Shown here piece after piece: positions 1 to 9,600 of a DNA stretch of 64,000 bases (positions are counted from its first letter, which is position 1; each line of letters opens with the position of its first letter). The DNA comes from Promethearchaeota archaeon (GTDB taxonomy: Archaea > Asgardarchaeota > Lokiarchaeia > Sigyniarchaeales > SOKP01). The DNA lies in contig JAHLWP010000004.1 of assembly GCA_019057865.1 (NCBI GenBank), positions 62,001 through 126,000 on the forward strand. The letters are read 5' to 3'. The notes under the pieces were generated by a model that was given only the letters and a program-made list of their open reading frames with translations, had not been told where the DNA came from and did not search any database. The position numbers and the translations under genes are program-made.

Positions 1-2
1 AA

Positions 3-332
3 AAAGTACCATTATACCTGAGAATAATCCCTATTGGATTAATAGCACTTTTTTTTATAACTTTTAGGTTAAAAAATTCAAATGGTTTTGAAATTATCAT
101 TATTTCAATCATTGCAATGGCTTCATTTATGGTTTTTAGTTATCCTTATTTAAGATGGTTTCAATCAATTATTTTTTATGGGATTTTAGTTGAAAGAGAT
201 TTCTTCAAATTTGACTTAAATCTTGGAATTGTTAAAAGAACTATAAATGTAAATAATCACACTTTAACATTCTATTTGTCTTTTGTTGGAGTATTTCTGT
301 CTTACTTATTTATCTTATATATCATCATCTAA
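3..332 (+). CDS. Membrane protein, C-terminal fragment cut by window edge
   Basis: The reading frame is open from base 3, so the gene starts before the window. The visible 109 residues are very hydrophobic with about three to four membrane spans, separated by short loops (one basic loop with Arg-Phe-Lys-Lys near residue 22, one charged loop around residues 68-85). The last span runs to the stop codon. No family motif is recognisable in this fragment. Its stop overlaps the stop of the convergent glycosyltransferase gene by a few bases, so the two transcripts run tail to tail. It could be a polytopic transporter or a glycosylation-related membrane enzyme; the sequence here does not decide. Confidence 0.55.
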   Translation, partial: KVPLYLRIIPIGLIALFFITFRLKNSNGFEIIIISIIAMASFMVFSYPYLRWFQSIIFYGILVERDFFKFDLNLGIVKRTINVNNHTLTFYLSFVGVFLSYLFILYIII

Positions 333-1099
333 ATTGGAATTTTTTTTTGCAACTTCTTCATAATTTTTTTGAAATGAAACTTATAGATGTTATATATAAA
401 TTGGTATAATTTTGAATTACCAAATAATCTATATTTTAATAATACTAAAGCACCTTCAATTCCATCAAAATAATTTATTTTAGCAAAACCGTATCTACGA
501 ATATTATATCTTATTGGACATTCTTTTATTTGGTAACCTTTTAAAATAATTTGTGATGTAATTTCTGGTTCAAATTCAAATTCTCTTGCATTAAGTTTTA
601 TATCATCTAAAACTTTTTTAGTAAATAATTTATAACCTGTTTCCATATCCGTTAAATTCACACAAAAAAGAAAGTTTGTTAATTTAGTGAGTAAAATATT
701 ACCTAATAAATGAGATTTAGACATTATTTTAGGTTTTGTGAAAAATCTAGAACCATAAACTACCTCAACCTCTTTAGTTAAAATAGGTTCTAAAAGTTTA
801 GGAATATCTGAAGGATCATACTCGAGATCTGCGTCTTGGATAATAAAAATATTTCCATTCGCATATTTTAATCCTATCCTAATAGCTACACCTTTTCCTT
901 GATTTTCTGGTAATCTAATAAAAGTAACTTTTTTAGTAACTATCTCTTCTGAGATTATTTCTTTATGATTTATTCTTGAACCATCATCTACCACTATAAT
1001 TTCATGATCGATGGGAAAATCTACTTTTAAAAGAGATTTAATTAATGGTTTAAGAGTTTTTTCTTCATTATAACATGGTATAATAATGCTTAATTTCAA
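329..1099 (-). CDS. Family 2 glycosyltransferase, dolichol-phosphate mannosyl/glucosyltransferase type
   Basis: A 256-residue GT-A fold glycosyltransferase expected to move a sugar from a nucleotide donor to a polyprenyl phosphate on the cytoplasmic membrane face, feeding N-glycosylation or surface glycan synthesis. The N-terminus has the classic SIIIPCYNEE strand, VVDDGS at about residues 36-41, NQGKG at 66-70, and the metal-binding DAD at about 89-91 followed by LEYDP. Further on are YGSRFF and an ETGYKLF segment typical of the DPM1/ALG5 group. There is no C-terminal membrane domain, so it resembles the soluble DPM1-like form. The abundance of N-x-S/T sites in the giant surface protein nearby makes a role in N-glycosylation plausible; the exact sugar cannot be read from sequence. 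Confidence 0.85.
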   Translation of the reverse strand: MKLSIIIPCYNEEKTLKPLIKSLLKVDFPIDHEIIVVDDGSRINHKEIISEEIVTKKVTFIRLPENQGKGVAIRIGLKYANGNIFIIQDADLEYDPSDIPKLLEPILTKEVEVVYGSRFFTKPKIMSKSHLLGNILLTKLTNFLFCVNLTDMETGYKLFTKKVLDDIKLNAREFEFEPEITSQIILKGYQIKECPIRYNIRRYGFAKINYFDGIEGALVLLKYRLFGNSKLYQFIYNIYKFHFKKIMKKLQKKIPI

Positions 1100-1188
1100 T
1101 TTATGTCAATTATTTTTATTTTTCTCTCTTTATTTAGAAATTAAAAAAGATTTTAAATTTTTATTGATTATGGACCAATTCAATTTCT

Positions 1189-2454
1189 TTAAATATAATT
1201 TTGTTCTGATATTTGAATACTACAAGGAAGTAATGCAGCTTTTGGTGAATTTCCATAATTTTTTTCTAACTCTCTTAACAATTTCTCCCAATCATGGTAT
1301 AATTTTATAGATTTAGGAAGGAAATGGTATAAATCTGCTTTGCTTATATTTGGCGAAAAGAAAAATACTTTTCTCTTTTTTATGAAAACTTTCCAGATTA
1401 ATCCTTTTTCAAAATTGTTTCCAAAATTATGAAATAGTATAGAACCAGTTTCAGCTAATAAACTATGATATCCCCTTCCCTCATATGATGATGACATCAA
1501 AATTATTGCACCATTTTTATCCAAAATTTCTCTAGGAGCTGTCATTAAAAAATTAAATCCTTTAATTGCTTGATTTAATTCTGAATCTTCAGGATACAAG
1601 TTGAAAAAGCATATATGGTTTCCAATAGAAACTTTTGTTTTATAAAATTCTTTACCTAATTCTATTGCTTTTCTATGAGCTTCCTTAAAATGACCAGAAA
1701 ATATCCCACAAATTTCACCAATCTCGTTGAGTATAACATTAATAGAAAAGTCTAAACCTATAGTTTCAACAATATCTTCTATGTCTTCTCTTATCTTTGT
1801 AACTTTTCCAATGCCTCCACCGAAGGATCCAGATTTAAATCCAGCAGAATGATTAGCTTCAAGAGTTCGTATTCCACATACACCTGGCAGCACAATTTTC
1901 GCCCCTCCCCCAAATCCCGCTAGGATGTGAGGGATAACTCCTCCAATAGCAATTCTTAAATCAGAGTTATAATAAGTTCTATTTACTTCTATTGGTGTTC
2001 CGATTTTTGATTCACCTAAATTAATTAAATTTTCATAAGGATGATGGTTTTCAATATTGAAATTCTCAACTACATATTTCCCTAATTTTAAGATGCAATC
2101 ATGTCTATTCATCGGTTTATGAGCGCCAATAGCTAGAAGAATTGTAATTTGTTCCTTGTTTATACCAACTTTATCTAATTCTCCCAAAATATGAGGTAGG
2201 ATTTTGTATATGGGAGTTGTTCTTGTCATATCATCCACAACTATAACTATTTTTTCTTTGTTTTTTGCTAATTCCGACAATTTTGGAGTAGCTATAGGAT
2301 TAAGTATTGAATTTCTAATTTTTTCATCAGTTAATTCTGGAGCATCAGCACCTTTCATTTTAAATATACTTATATCCCAAGAATCTGGAAAGGTTAAATC
2401 TAAATATTTAGGTTCCCTCCATGCTGCCCAAGGTACTTTAAAAGTTTTTGTCAT
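1189..2454 (-). CDS. LarA-family nickel-pincer racemase/epimerase-like protein
   Basis: A 421-residue member of the LarA (DUF2088) family. Lactate racemase LarA uses a nickel pincer nucleotide bound covalently to a lysine. The expected residues are present with the right spacing: DDMTR at 74-78, a GAH with His112, IPHILAGFGGGAK with His176 and Lys186, and His202; the 10- and 16-residue spacings match His174, Lys184 and His200 of Lactobacillus LarA. Length is normal for the family. No larB, larC or larE homologues lie in the window, so the cofactor would have to be supplied by genes elsewhere. Many LarA homologues act on substrates other than lactate, so the substrate is left open. It stands alone between a convergent/tandem glycosyltransferase and the divergent dCMP deaminase. 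Confidence 0.82.
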   Translation of the reverse strand: MTKTFKVPWAAWREPKYLDLTFPDSWDISIFKMKGADAPELTDEKIRNSILNPIATPKLSELAKNKEKIVIVVDDMTRTTPIYKILPHILGELDKVGINKEQITILLAIGAHKPMNRHDCILKLGKYVVENFNIENHHPYENLINLGESKIGTPIEVNRTYYNSDLRIAIGGVIPHILAGFGGGAKIVLPGVCGIRTLEANHSAGFKSGSFGGGIGKVTKIREDIEDIVETIGLDFSINVILNEIGEICGIFSGHFKEAHRKAIELGKEFYKTKVSIGNHICFFNLYPEDSELNQAIKGFNFLMTAPREILDKNGAIILMSSSYEGRGYHSLLAETGSILFHNFGNNFEKGLIWKVFIKKRKVFFFSPNISKADLYHFLPKSIKLYHDWEKLLRELEKNYGNSPKAALLPCSIQISEQNYI

Positions 2455-2566
2455 GGTAATTATATCATCATTTATATTTTTATTTTTAAAAATCTTAATT
2501 TGCTATTAATAAAGTTAAATATTGATTATTTTATATGTTTTAAAATAAATTAAATTATGAGATGCT

Positions 2567-3028
2567 ATGATTGACAAAAATGAAAATAGAATTTCTAAGG
2601 ATGATTATTTTATGAAAATTGCTGAAGTTGTATCGCTTAGATCTACTTGTATAAGGAGAAAAGTAGGAGCTGTTTTAGTAAAGGATTCCCACATTTTGTC
2701 TACTGGTTATAATGGAGCCCCAGCAAGTTTTAAACATTGTACTCCTGAAACATGTGTTCGAAAAAACTTAAAAAGTGGTGAAAAACCTGAATTATGTAGA
2801 GGTTTACATGCTGAGATCAATTGTATTATCCAAGCTGCGATTCATGGAACTTCAATAAAGGGTGATACGACAATTTACAGTACAATTTTTCCTTGTATGA
2901 GCTGTTTAAAATTGTTAATTAATGCCGGGATTAATAGATTAGTATATAAAGAAGGATACGCTATGGAAAATAAAGTAAAAGAAAATCTTTTAAAGGAATC
3001 TAATTTAATCGTACAGAAGTTTCGGTAA
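2567..3028 (+). CDS. Deoxycytidylate (dCMP) deaminase family protein
   Basis: A 153-residue zinc-dependent deaminase of the cytidine/deoxycytidylate family, probably converting dCMP to dUMP for thymidylate synthesis. The catalytic zinc signature is clear: HAE at residues 81-83 (His ligand and proton-shuttling Glu) and PCMSC at 109-113 (two Cys ligands). The N-terminal [13 protein letters not shown] and TGYNGAP segments are typical of ComEB/dCMP deaminases. Three further cysteines (58, 63, 77) and a His lie in the insert before HAE, as in dCMP deaminases that carry a second structural metal. It is transcribed divergently from the LarA-like gene and converges on the sugar isomerase gene with a gap of about 35 bases. 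Confidence 0.88.
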   Translation: MIDKNENRISKDDYFMKIAEVVSLRSTCIRRKVGAVLVKDSHILSTGYNGAPASFKHCTPETCVRKNLKSGEKPELCRGLHAEINCIIQAAIHGTSIKGDTTIYSTIFPCMSCLKLLINAGINRLVYKEGYAMENKVKENLLKESNLIVQKFR

Positions 3029-3063
3029 GTCTTTTTTTGCTTGAAGAAAGTTATCAAATTAAC

Positions 3064-4293
3064 TTAAGAATACCATTTTTCCTTAGCTATTCTTTTTCTT
3101 GTTATTTCTCCTTGTTCAGGTGTAATTTTATCTCTAAGAGCCTGATTACAAATTTGTTTTCCAATGATGACTTTTGGATTATTTGCCCAATTTACATCAA
3201 TTAACAAGCAAAGATAATATACAGATGATAAAATAAACGATATAAGATGCCCCATATTTTTTTCTAAGGGATTATCGATAGATATCTCTGCTGTTGGTAC
3301 TCCTTGCTGAATTAAAGCTTGAAACGTAGCATCTGCTTGATAATTTACAACATTCTGAGCACTTTGATCATTAATATATGGAATAGTTGAAGTTAAAACA
3401 AGATTAGGATTTTCATTTTTTACTGTCCATACTATAGGGATCACAATACCTTTAGTTCCACCTAATAAAAATTCTAACACAGAATGTTGACAGATGGGAG
3501 CTGATTGATATGTTCCTATCATACCTCTTTCATCCTTTCCCGTACTTTCGGATACTCCTTGAACCCATAATCCAACACTTCCCTCAAGATTTTTAGAATA
3601 TGGCATTGAAAATACAACTTTATATCCTTTCTTATATAAATTAAAAAGGAATGCTGCAAATTCTAAGGCAGGATTATTATCATAATTAGAAAAATTATTA
3701 TACCCCTCTTCTAATCCTTTTAAAAAATTCTCAATATTTATACCAGAAATATATGCAGGAACAATACCAACATTTGTAACTGAGCCTGCATAACGACCAG
3801 AAAGATCGGGAACATCTAAAATAGGACAATCTATTTCTTTTAATATATTATTCATAGTTCCCATGGATGAGAGCCCTAAAAATTTATACCCTCTCCTAAC
3901 AAAAATTCCAATTGTAGAATTAATGTCTAGAGTTTCTCCACCTCTCGATATTGGTATTACAATAGAATTTTCAGGTGAAGTTTTTTCCAAACAACCCTTC
4001 AATTCTACTGCTCTTGAACTTGGAACTGGATATATCTTTTTTTTAGATAAATGCTTAAGTGCTAATAATGTTTGTATTGAGCCACCAGTACCTAATACAA
4101 TTACATTTTTGATATTTTCACTCAAGAATGGTTTAGTTATTGTTTTTATCTTATCCATATCCAGATGGGATTTTGTATCGAAGAAAAATGGAGAATCCCA
4201 CTTATCTTTGTTTTTTTTAATGATGTCCATTGCTTCTTTTAGAAGCCCATCATTTATTTTTGGATAATATTCTAATTTTAGATTTAAATTCAA
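3064..4293 (-). CDS. pgi: Glucose-6-phosphate isomerase
   Basis: A 409-residue cytosolic phosphoglucose isomerase of the PGI superfamily (two SIS domains), interconverting glucose 6-phosphate and fructose 6-phosphate. The sugar-phosphate pocket shows as VLGTGGSIQ at about residues 66-74 and ISRGGETLD around 135-143. The catalytic region SESTGKDERG corresponds to the family glutamate in ESxGK, and the QHS motif (ring-opening His region) follows within about 20 residues. The protein is slightly shorter than bacterial Pgi, as in many archaeal PGI-fold enzymes. It has no operon partner; about 270 bases separate it from divergent radA. Confidence 0.85.
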   Translation of the reverse strand: MNLNLKLEYYPKINDGLLKEAMDIIKKNKDKWDSPFFFDTKSHLDMDKIKTITKPFLSENIKNVIVLGTGGSIQTLLALKHLSKKKIYPVPSSRAVELKGCLEKTSPENSIVIPISRGGETLDINSTIGIFVRRGYKFLGLSSMGTMNNILKEIDCPILDVPDLSGRYAGSVTNVGIVPAYISGINIENFLKGLEEGYNNFSNYDNNPALEFAAFLFNLYKKGYKVVFSMPYSKNLEGSVGLWVQGVSESTGKDERGMIGTYQSAPICQHSVLEFLLGGTKGIVIPIVWTVKNENPNLVLTSTIPYINDQSAQNVVNYQADATFQALIQQGVPTAEISIDNPLEKNMGHLISFILSSVYYLCLLIDVNWANNPKVIIGKQICNQALRDKITPEQGEITRKRIAKEKWYS

Positions 4294-4500
4294 AAAAATT
4301 TCACCACCAACTTTAATAGATTTGCTAATAAAATTATATAATCCTATTTTATTTTTATTATTTTATTTTAGGAAAAAGAAGATAGATGATCAAACTTAAA
4401 TTTTCCTTATTATTGTCGTTCTTTACCCATAAATTCTCAAAATAAAAATTTAAAAACCAGAACTCTATTTCACTTAAAATATCGAGCTATATAACCTTAC

Positions 4501-4510
4501 TTATATAATA
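4501..4510 (+). promoter_or_regulatory. Candidate TATA box of radA
   Basis: The sequence TTATATAATA lies about 52 bases before the radA start, after a stretch with a few more G/C bases. In an AT-rich archaeal genome such matches are common by chance, so this is only a candidate. Confidence 0.25.
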
Positions 4511-4561
4511 TTCATCTATAAAAATTACACTAAAATTTTTTTCTCTTTTATGTGATTTACT

Positions 4562-5815
4562 ATGGCAAAAGCTAGAGAAATAAAAAATGGAAATGGAAAT
4601 AGCATGGAAATCAACAAGCCTTACTATTGTACTGAATGTAAGCGTAATCATACAAAAGGCAAAATATATAAAGAACATCTCAGGTTTGCAAATTCTGAAG
4701 ATAATAATGAAGAACTTATTAATGATGAGAATGCAGAGTCAGAATTTGAGAATTCAGAGTCAGAATTTGAGAATTATGATGATGATGCAGAAATTATCGA
4801 AGCCTTTAATGAATTAGAAGAAGAAACCAATTCTGATGTTGAGAATTTCTCTAATAATGATAATGATATAAATAATTGTGTCGAAGCAGTAAAAAATCTC
4901 CCCGGAGTAGGAGAAGCTACTCTCAATAAACTAATTAAAGCAGGTTTTAATTCATTAGAATCAATAGCATTTACACCTCCCTCAATCATACAAGAAGAAA
5001 GTGGTCTAGGAGAAAAAACAACAACAAAACTGATTAAAGTATCTATGGAAAAACTTAATATAGGATTTAAATCTGCCGTAGATGTATGGGAACATCGAAA
5101 AAACATTGCCAAAGTTACTACAGGGAGCCAAGAATTAGATGATTTATTAGGTGGAGGGGTTGAGACTGGCAGTGTTATTGAATTTTATGGGGAATTTAGG
5201 ACTGGAAAAACTCAAATTATGCATCAATTATGTGTAAATGTTCAGTTACCTCGAGAAAAAGGTGGTCTTGAAGGAAATGCATTATATATTGATACAGAGG
5301 GAACATTTCGACCTGAAAGAATAATACAAATGGCTGAGGCTCACGATCTTGATCATAATAAAGTTTTAAAAAATATAGTGTTTGGTCGTGCTTATAATTC
5401 AGATCATCAAATACTTTTAATTAAAGAAGCAGCAAATTTAATTAAAGAAAAAAATATAAAAATAATTGTAGTAGACTCTTTAATAGGACACTTTAGGAGT
5501 GAATATATTGGCAGAGGCACCCTAGCAACTCGACAACAAACACTCAATTCTCATCTACATGATCTATTAAGAATATGTGATATATATCCTGAATTAGGAG
5601 TTGTTTTAACGAATCAAGTTCAATCAAAACCTGACGTTTTTTATGGAAATCCAATAAGAGCTACAGGTGGAAATATTGTAGCACATGGATCAACTATTAG
5701 GGTTTATTTAAGAAAAGGAAAAGGTGAACAGAGGATTGCAAAAGTTGTTGATGCCCCTCATCTGCCAGAAGGAGAAGCTATCTTCAGTATTACTGGAAGT
5801 GGTATAACAGATTAA
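4562..5815 (+). CDS. radA: RadA/Rad51 family recombinase with N-terminal zinc-knuckle-like extension
   Basis: A 417-residue strand-exchange recombinase that should form nucleoprotein filaments on single-stranded DNA. The core has a helix-hairpin-helix domain (about residues 108-165, with LPGVGEATLNKLIKAGF), Walker A GEFRTGKTQ at 210-218, DTEGTFRPER at 244-253, Walker B IIVVDS at 301-306, and the C-terminal ATGGNIVAH loop and LRKGKGE. Walker A reads FRTGKT as in eukaryotic Rad51, where most archaeal RadA have FGSGKT. Ahead of this, residues 21-39 hold Cys-x2-Cys-x3-His and a second His, resembling a small zinc-binding motif, followed by an acidic low-complexity linker (about 48-105) with a perfect repeated SESEFEN-like segment. 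Start at the ATG is supported by the conserved-looking MAKAREIKNG beginning. Confidence 0.92.
   Translation: MAKAREIKNGNGNSMEINKPYYCTECKRNHTKGKIYKEHLRFANSEDNNEELINDENAESEFENSESEFENYDDDAEIIEAFNELEEETNSDVENFSNNDNDINNCVEAVKNLPGVGEATLNKLIKAGFNSLESIAFTPPSIIQEESGLGEKTTTKLIKVSMEKLNIGFKSAVDVWEHRKNIAKVTTGSQELDDLLGGGVETGSVIEFYGEFRTGKTQIMHQLCVNVQLPREKGGLEGNALYIDTEGTFRPERIIQMAEAHDLDHNKVLKNIVFGRAYNSDHQILLIKEAANLIKEKNIKIIVVDSLIGHFRSEYIGRGTLATRQQTLNSHLHDLLRICDIYPELGVVLTNQVQSKPDVFYGNPIRATGGNIVAHGSTIRVYLRKGKGEQRIAKVVDAPHLPEGEAIFSITGSGITD
4737..4776 (+). repeat. Short in-frame direct repeat in the radA linker
   Basis: Two perfect 18-base copies of GAGTCAGAATTTGAGAAT lie 21 bases apart (three-base spacer) inside radA and encode ESEFEN twice. 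The repeat preserves frame and expands the acidic, probably disordered linker between the zinc-knuckle-like N-terminus and the recombinase core. Confidence 0.75.
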
Positions 5816-5841
5816 TTCATAAAAAGAGTATTAAATTAATT

Positions 5842-6411
5842 TTATATTTTTATTTTCCACCCTTCTTTCTGTGTGAATTGTATTTTATCATCTTTATCCA
5901 TTTGATTAATTAGAAGAGAAATCATTTTCTCAGATACAGTTATTTTTCCATCAACTGCTCTCTCTAAGACTTTATCAATTAATACTTTTAATGATTTCAC
6001 TGATTTCTCCCTATAGAGAATCCTAAAGATTGTTTTTTCCACATATTCTCTTATTTTCACTGGAATGGTTAAAGCTTCTTTTCTTTTTGGCATAGGAGGA
6101 GTCTTAATGATTTCATCTTTAGGCTTTTCATACTCAACAACAATTGTTTTTACTCCTACTTTTTTTGTGCTTTTTTGTACTTCATCAAATTTTATAGCTG
6201 ATTTCTCTTTTCTACTATTTTTAAAATCTTTTTCTTCAATCTCAATTTTATCATTAGGTTTAGTTGTAGTAATAGATTCTACAGTCGAGATTTCATCTTT
6301 TTTCAATTGTTTTTCTTTTTTGCTTTTCCTTTTTCTTACAAAACTAACTATAACTATATTGATAATAAGATAAATATCAATTAAAACTAGATTTGGAAGT
6401 TGTAGAAAGAT
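5842..6411 (-). CDS. Hypothetical basic protein, possible N-terminal membrane anchor and non-AUG start
   Basis: The safely open part (5842-6306, from a TTG) gives 154 residues: a Lys/Glu/Thr-rich linker followed by a C-terminal region of about 75 residues (from IPVKIREYVEK) that looks helical and could be a winged-helix-like domain. The frame stays open upstream to a stop near 6435. The extra 35 codons encode a hydrophobic segment, LIDIYLIINIVIVSFV, followed by RKRKSKK, which looks like a genuine membrane span with a basic cytoplasmic flank. That stretch has no ATG, GTG or TTG, but a GGTGA Shine-Dalgarno-like sequence sits seven bases before an ATC at 6411. I give the extended form as a hypothesis; the protein family is not recognised. 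Confidence 0.4.
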   Translation of the reverse strand: MFLQLPNLVLIDIYLIINIVIVSFVRKRKSKKEKQLKKDEISTVESITTTKPNDKIEIEEKDFKNSRKEKSAIKFDEVQKSTKKVGVKTIVVEYEKPKDEIIKTPPMPKRKEALTIPVKIREYVEKTIFRILYREKSVKSLKVLIDKVLERAVDGKITVSEKMISLLINQMDKDDKIQFTQKEGWKIKI

Positions 6412-6639
6412 TGCTACTTCACCTTGTTATAATTTTAAAAATAAAATTTTGTCTCATGTTGGATATATAATAAAGATATTTCAAGAGATAATATTACTAC
6501 TTCTTTTAAGTAATTATTCCAATTTAATTTTATATATAAAATAAAGAATTTCATCTTAATTAAAATTTAGAATACAAGTATAAGATTGAGATTAATCAAA
6601 TAAGTTAAGACTATTCCAAGATTAAGATTTTAAAATAAA

Positions 6640-6668
6640 AAGAAAAAAATTTTTAAAAAAATTTTTAT
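6640..6668 (-). terminator. T-rich termination region of the giant surface-protein gene
   Basis: Immediately after the stop of the 1901-residue gene the transcribed strand reads into two runs of seven T (TTTTTTTAAAAATTTTTTT) then more T-rich sequence, matching oligo-T type archaeal intrinsic termination. No strong stem-loop is needed or seen. Confidence 0.45.
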
Positions 6669-9600
6669 ATTAATTTTTCATATTCCTTAGATTTATTTGA
6701 TAATCTTTTTACTTCTTTTGTCATTCCAGTCACGCCTAATTTAAAGATTTCGGATGCTATTCTTGAAGCCATTCTAAATTTTTGAGTAGCTTCAGAGTAA
6801 TGTTCTTCTTTAGCTGCTAATTTTGCTCCCTTCTCTAGTTTCTTCATTTTTGCTTTAAAATCTACAATTTTTGTCCTGCGGATAAGGTCTTCTAATTCTT
6901 CAAATTCTTTTTGTATTTCCCAATTTGTAGCTATCATTAGAGCATTTTGGTAAATGGTAATAACTTTGTCATAATCGTTCTCTTTCATTGCTAAAGCAGC
7001 ATTCTTCTTCAAGTTTTTAATCTCTTTTTTAGCTGATTTTAGATTTTCTATTTTTACTACACCCACTTTCATAGGTGCAGATACAATTTCTTGGCGTTCC
7101 ATTATACTGGCAAAGTAAGCTTCTCTTTCAGCAGGACCCATTTGAGCTAGATCATTAACAAGTTTTTGTTTTTCCTCAGGAGATAAACTAATTAATCCCG
7201 CTACCTTTTGGCTAATAAGATTTAATTCTTGCTGGGAAATAGGTCGGGCTTCAATAGTGGAGATCTCTATTGGCATTAGGATTTTATTATCTCTTAATTC
7301 TTTAATCCCACTGAAAATTTCAGCTGTATCTTTTTTGGTTCTTTCAGTAGCTTCTTTCAAAAGAGTTGCGATAAAAAAGAAATCTCTTTCTGCTTCTTCG
7401 CAGCAACTGTGAGCAATTTTTAAAACATCCTTTGAATGGGATGTTTTAAGACTTTTTACATCTGAAAATTCATATGTAATCTTATGAGGTAAAATTATTG
7501 AAGTATTAAAGATCTCATCAACAAATACTCCAGCATTTCTGAAAAAATTTAATTGCCCTCTCCAATTTGGAAGCTCACTTTCGTAAGTTTTTCCAAAAGC
7601 TGCAATAAATTCGGTTAGATGTTTACGTAAGATTATTGATGCTTTCTTACTTAACACCAAGGCAACTCTAATATATTCACCATCAGCTAGTAATAACATT
7701 TTATCACCATAAGTTATTTCATTTAACGCTTTCTGAGCCACCATTTCTTTCCCGAATGAAGATACTGCAGAAATGAAACCACTGATTAACTCAGGGTCAA
7801 TCGCCTCTGAACCAAAAGATTTGAAGTATACACATGTTCCTGTTCCCTTGTATAAAACTAAAATGTGTTCTAAATTAATTGCATCATCAAATATAGTTCT
7901 AACTTCAGTTAAAACCCTCTTCTTTTCCCGTTTCTTAGGAACAACTAATCCCCGATAAATAGCAACTGAACCTGCACCCACTGCTGCTACTGCTCCAATA
8001 ATAATTATATATGGCATGAAATCCTCTAAACGCAATCCCGCGTCAAAAGGGATAACTTTAAAACCTTGAACATTAAGTGAATCACTTTTATAATAAAAAG
8101 TACTATCCACATTTACAGTTAATGTAATATTTCTCGCGTTATTTGGAATAGTTATTTCAAAATATACATAACTACCTAAATTTGTATTATTAAAGAGAGG
8201 ACTTGCAGGATTACCATCGATAAAGGGAATTAATTCAACATTAACATTACTTAAAGGAATCCAATCTGTTCCGTCATATAATTCTATAAAGAATGAAATT
8301 GTGAATGAATCACCAGCATTAACATCAAATGGTCTATTATAAATTGAAATATTAATGTCTAGTTTATCCTTAACGATTGCATAAAAAACAAATGTAGTAT
8401 TTTCATAATTTTTTCTAACTAATAAAATTTCTATTGAATAATCACCAATAGCCAAATTTTGAGTAGTTAAACTACCTATATGAGTTCCGAAGCTAGGAGT
8501 ATCATAAACAAAATCAAATGTATGAGATAGTACACCATTTATAGAGCTATTATCAAGATTTTCATAAGTAACAATATAATAGTCAGCATCTCCGAGAATT
8601 ATAGTATCACCAAATTCTGCCTCTGTGTAATTAAACTCTAAATTGATATTACTACCAATGTAAAATGTAAAATTATTTATGGGTCCTAATGGAGTTAAAA
8701 CACCTCCTGGATCAGTAACTGAAATTAAACCTATTTTTGCATAATTACCCCTTAAATAGAATGTAACATAAGCATAGCTTAGATCATAATTAGGAAAATC
8801 AGATACCCTTATTTCTAATGTATACCAACCAGCATCTAGACCATTTGTGCTAACATCTAAAATATAGGTTCCATTATTCCATGGATTATTTAGACTCCAA
8901 TTAAAATCTCCAGTATCCCATATATTTCCCGTAACATTATTTCTTACTATAACATCCTCCGTGGTAAGATTTAAAACTGGTTCGTTATTAGTTGTGTCAT
9001 TAAAGTAAAATGAAATAGATTGGTTTAATCCAGAATGTCTAGCAATTGTTGAAAGCCAAGAAAGATTGACTATGTTCGTATTGATAACATTAACTTCAAT
9101 AGTTATGTTTAATACTTGAGTTTCATTCCCTATTGCGGAGATATTAAACATAAAAATATAAGGTGAACCAGACACATCCACATAACTAGTGTCAAAATGC
9201 ATTGTATAATCACCATCTCCGTTATTAGCTAAGTATGTGATAAAGTTATAAGAAGGGCTGATCCGTTCCCATGTGGCTTCATTAATAGGATTTCCTAATG
9301 TATCTGAATAATCAAAACTGTAGCTAACATTTAATCCTCGCATCACTGGACCTAGACTGGCATTATTAGAAGGAGTAATAATAGTAGTTATTTGCCTATG
9401 AATTGTCAACAATATAGATAAATTTTTATAGTTTGTTTTTGAAGCGTTAAATATTAAATCAATAAAACCAAATTGATTAAAATCAGAATGACCCGCATAA
9501 ATTTCAATATTATACCTTCCACTTCCAATATAAGTGATATTATCTCCTCTATAATTATTTCCTTCATTAAGACTATACACTACTGTAGCTCCAGGGATTC

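Noticed and set aside
1086..1310. A plus-strand frame overlapping the glycosyltransferase/LarA boundary
   Set aside because: It runs antisense through the 3' end of the LarA-like gene and encodes a low-complexity Phe/Leu/Asn-rich chain.
4487..4678. A minus-strand frame across the radA promoter and start
   Set aside because: It is antisense to the conserved zinc-knuckle start of radA and has no coding features.
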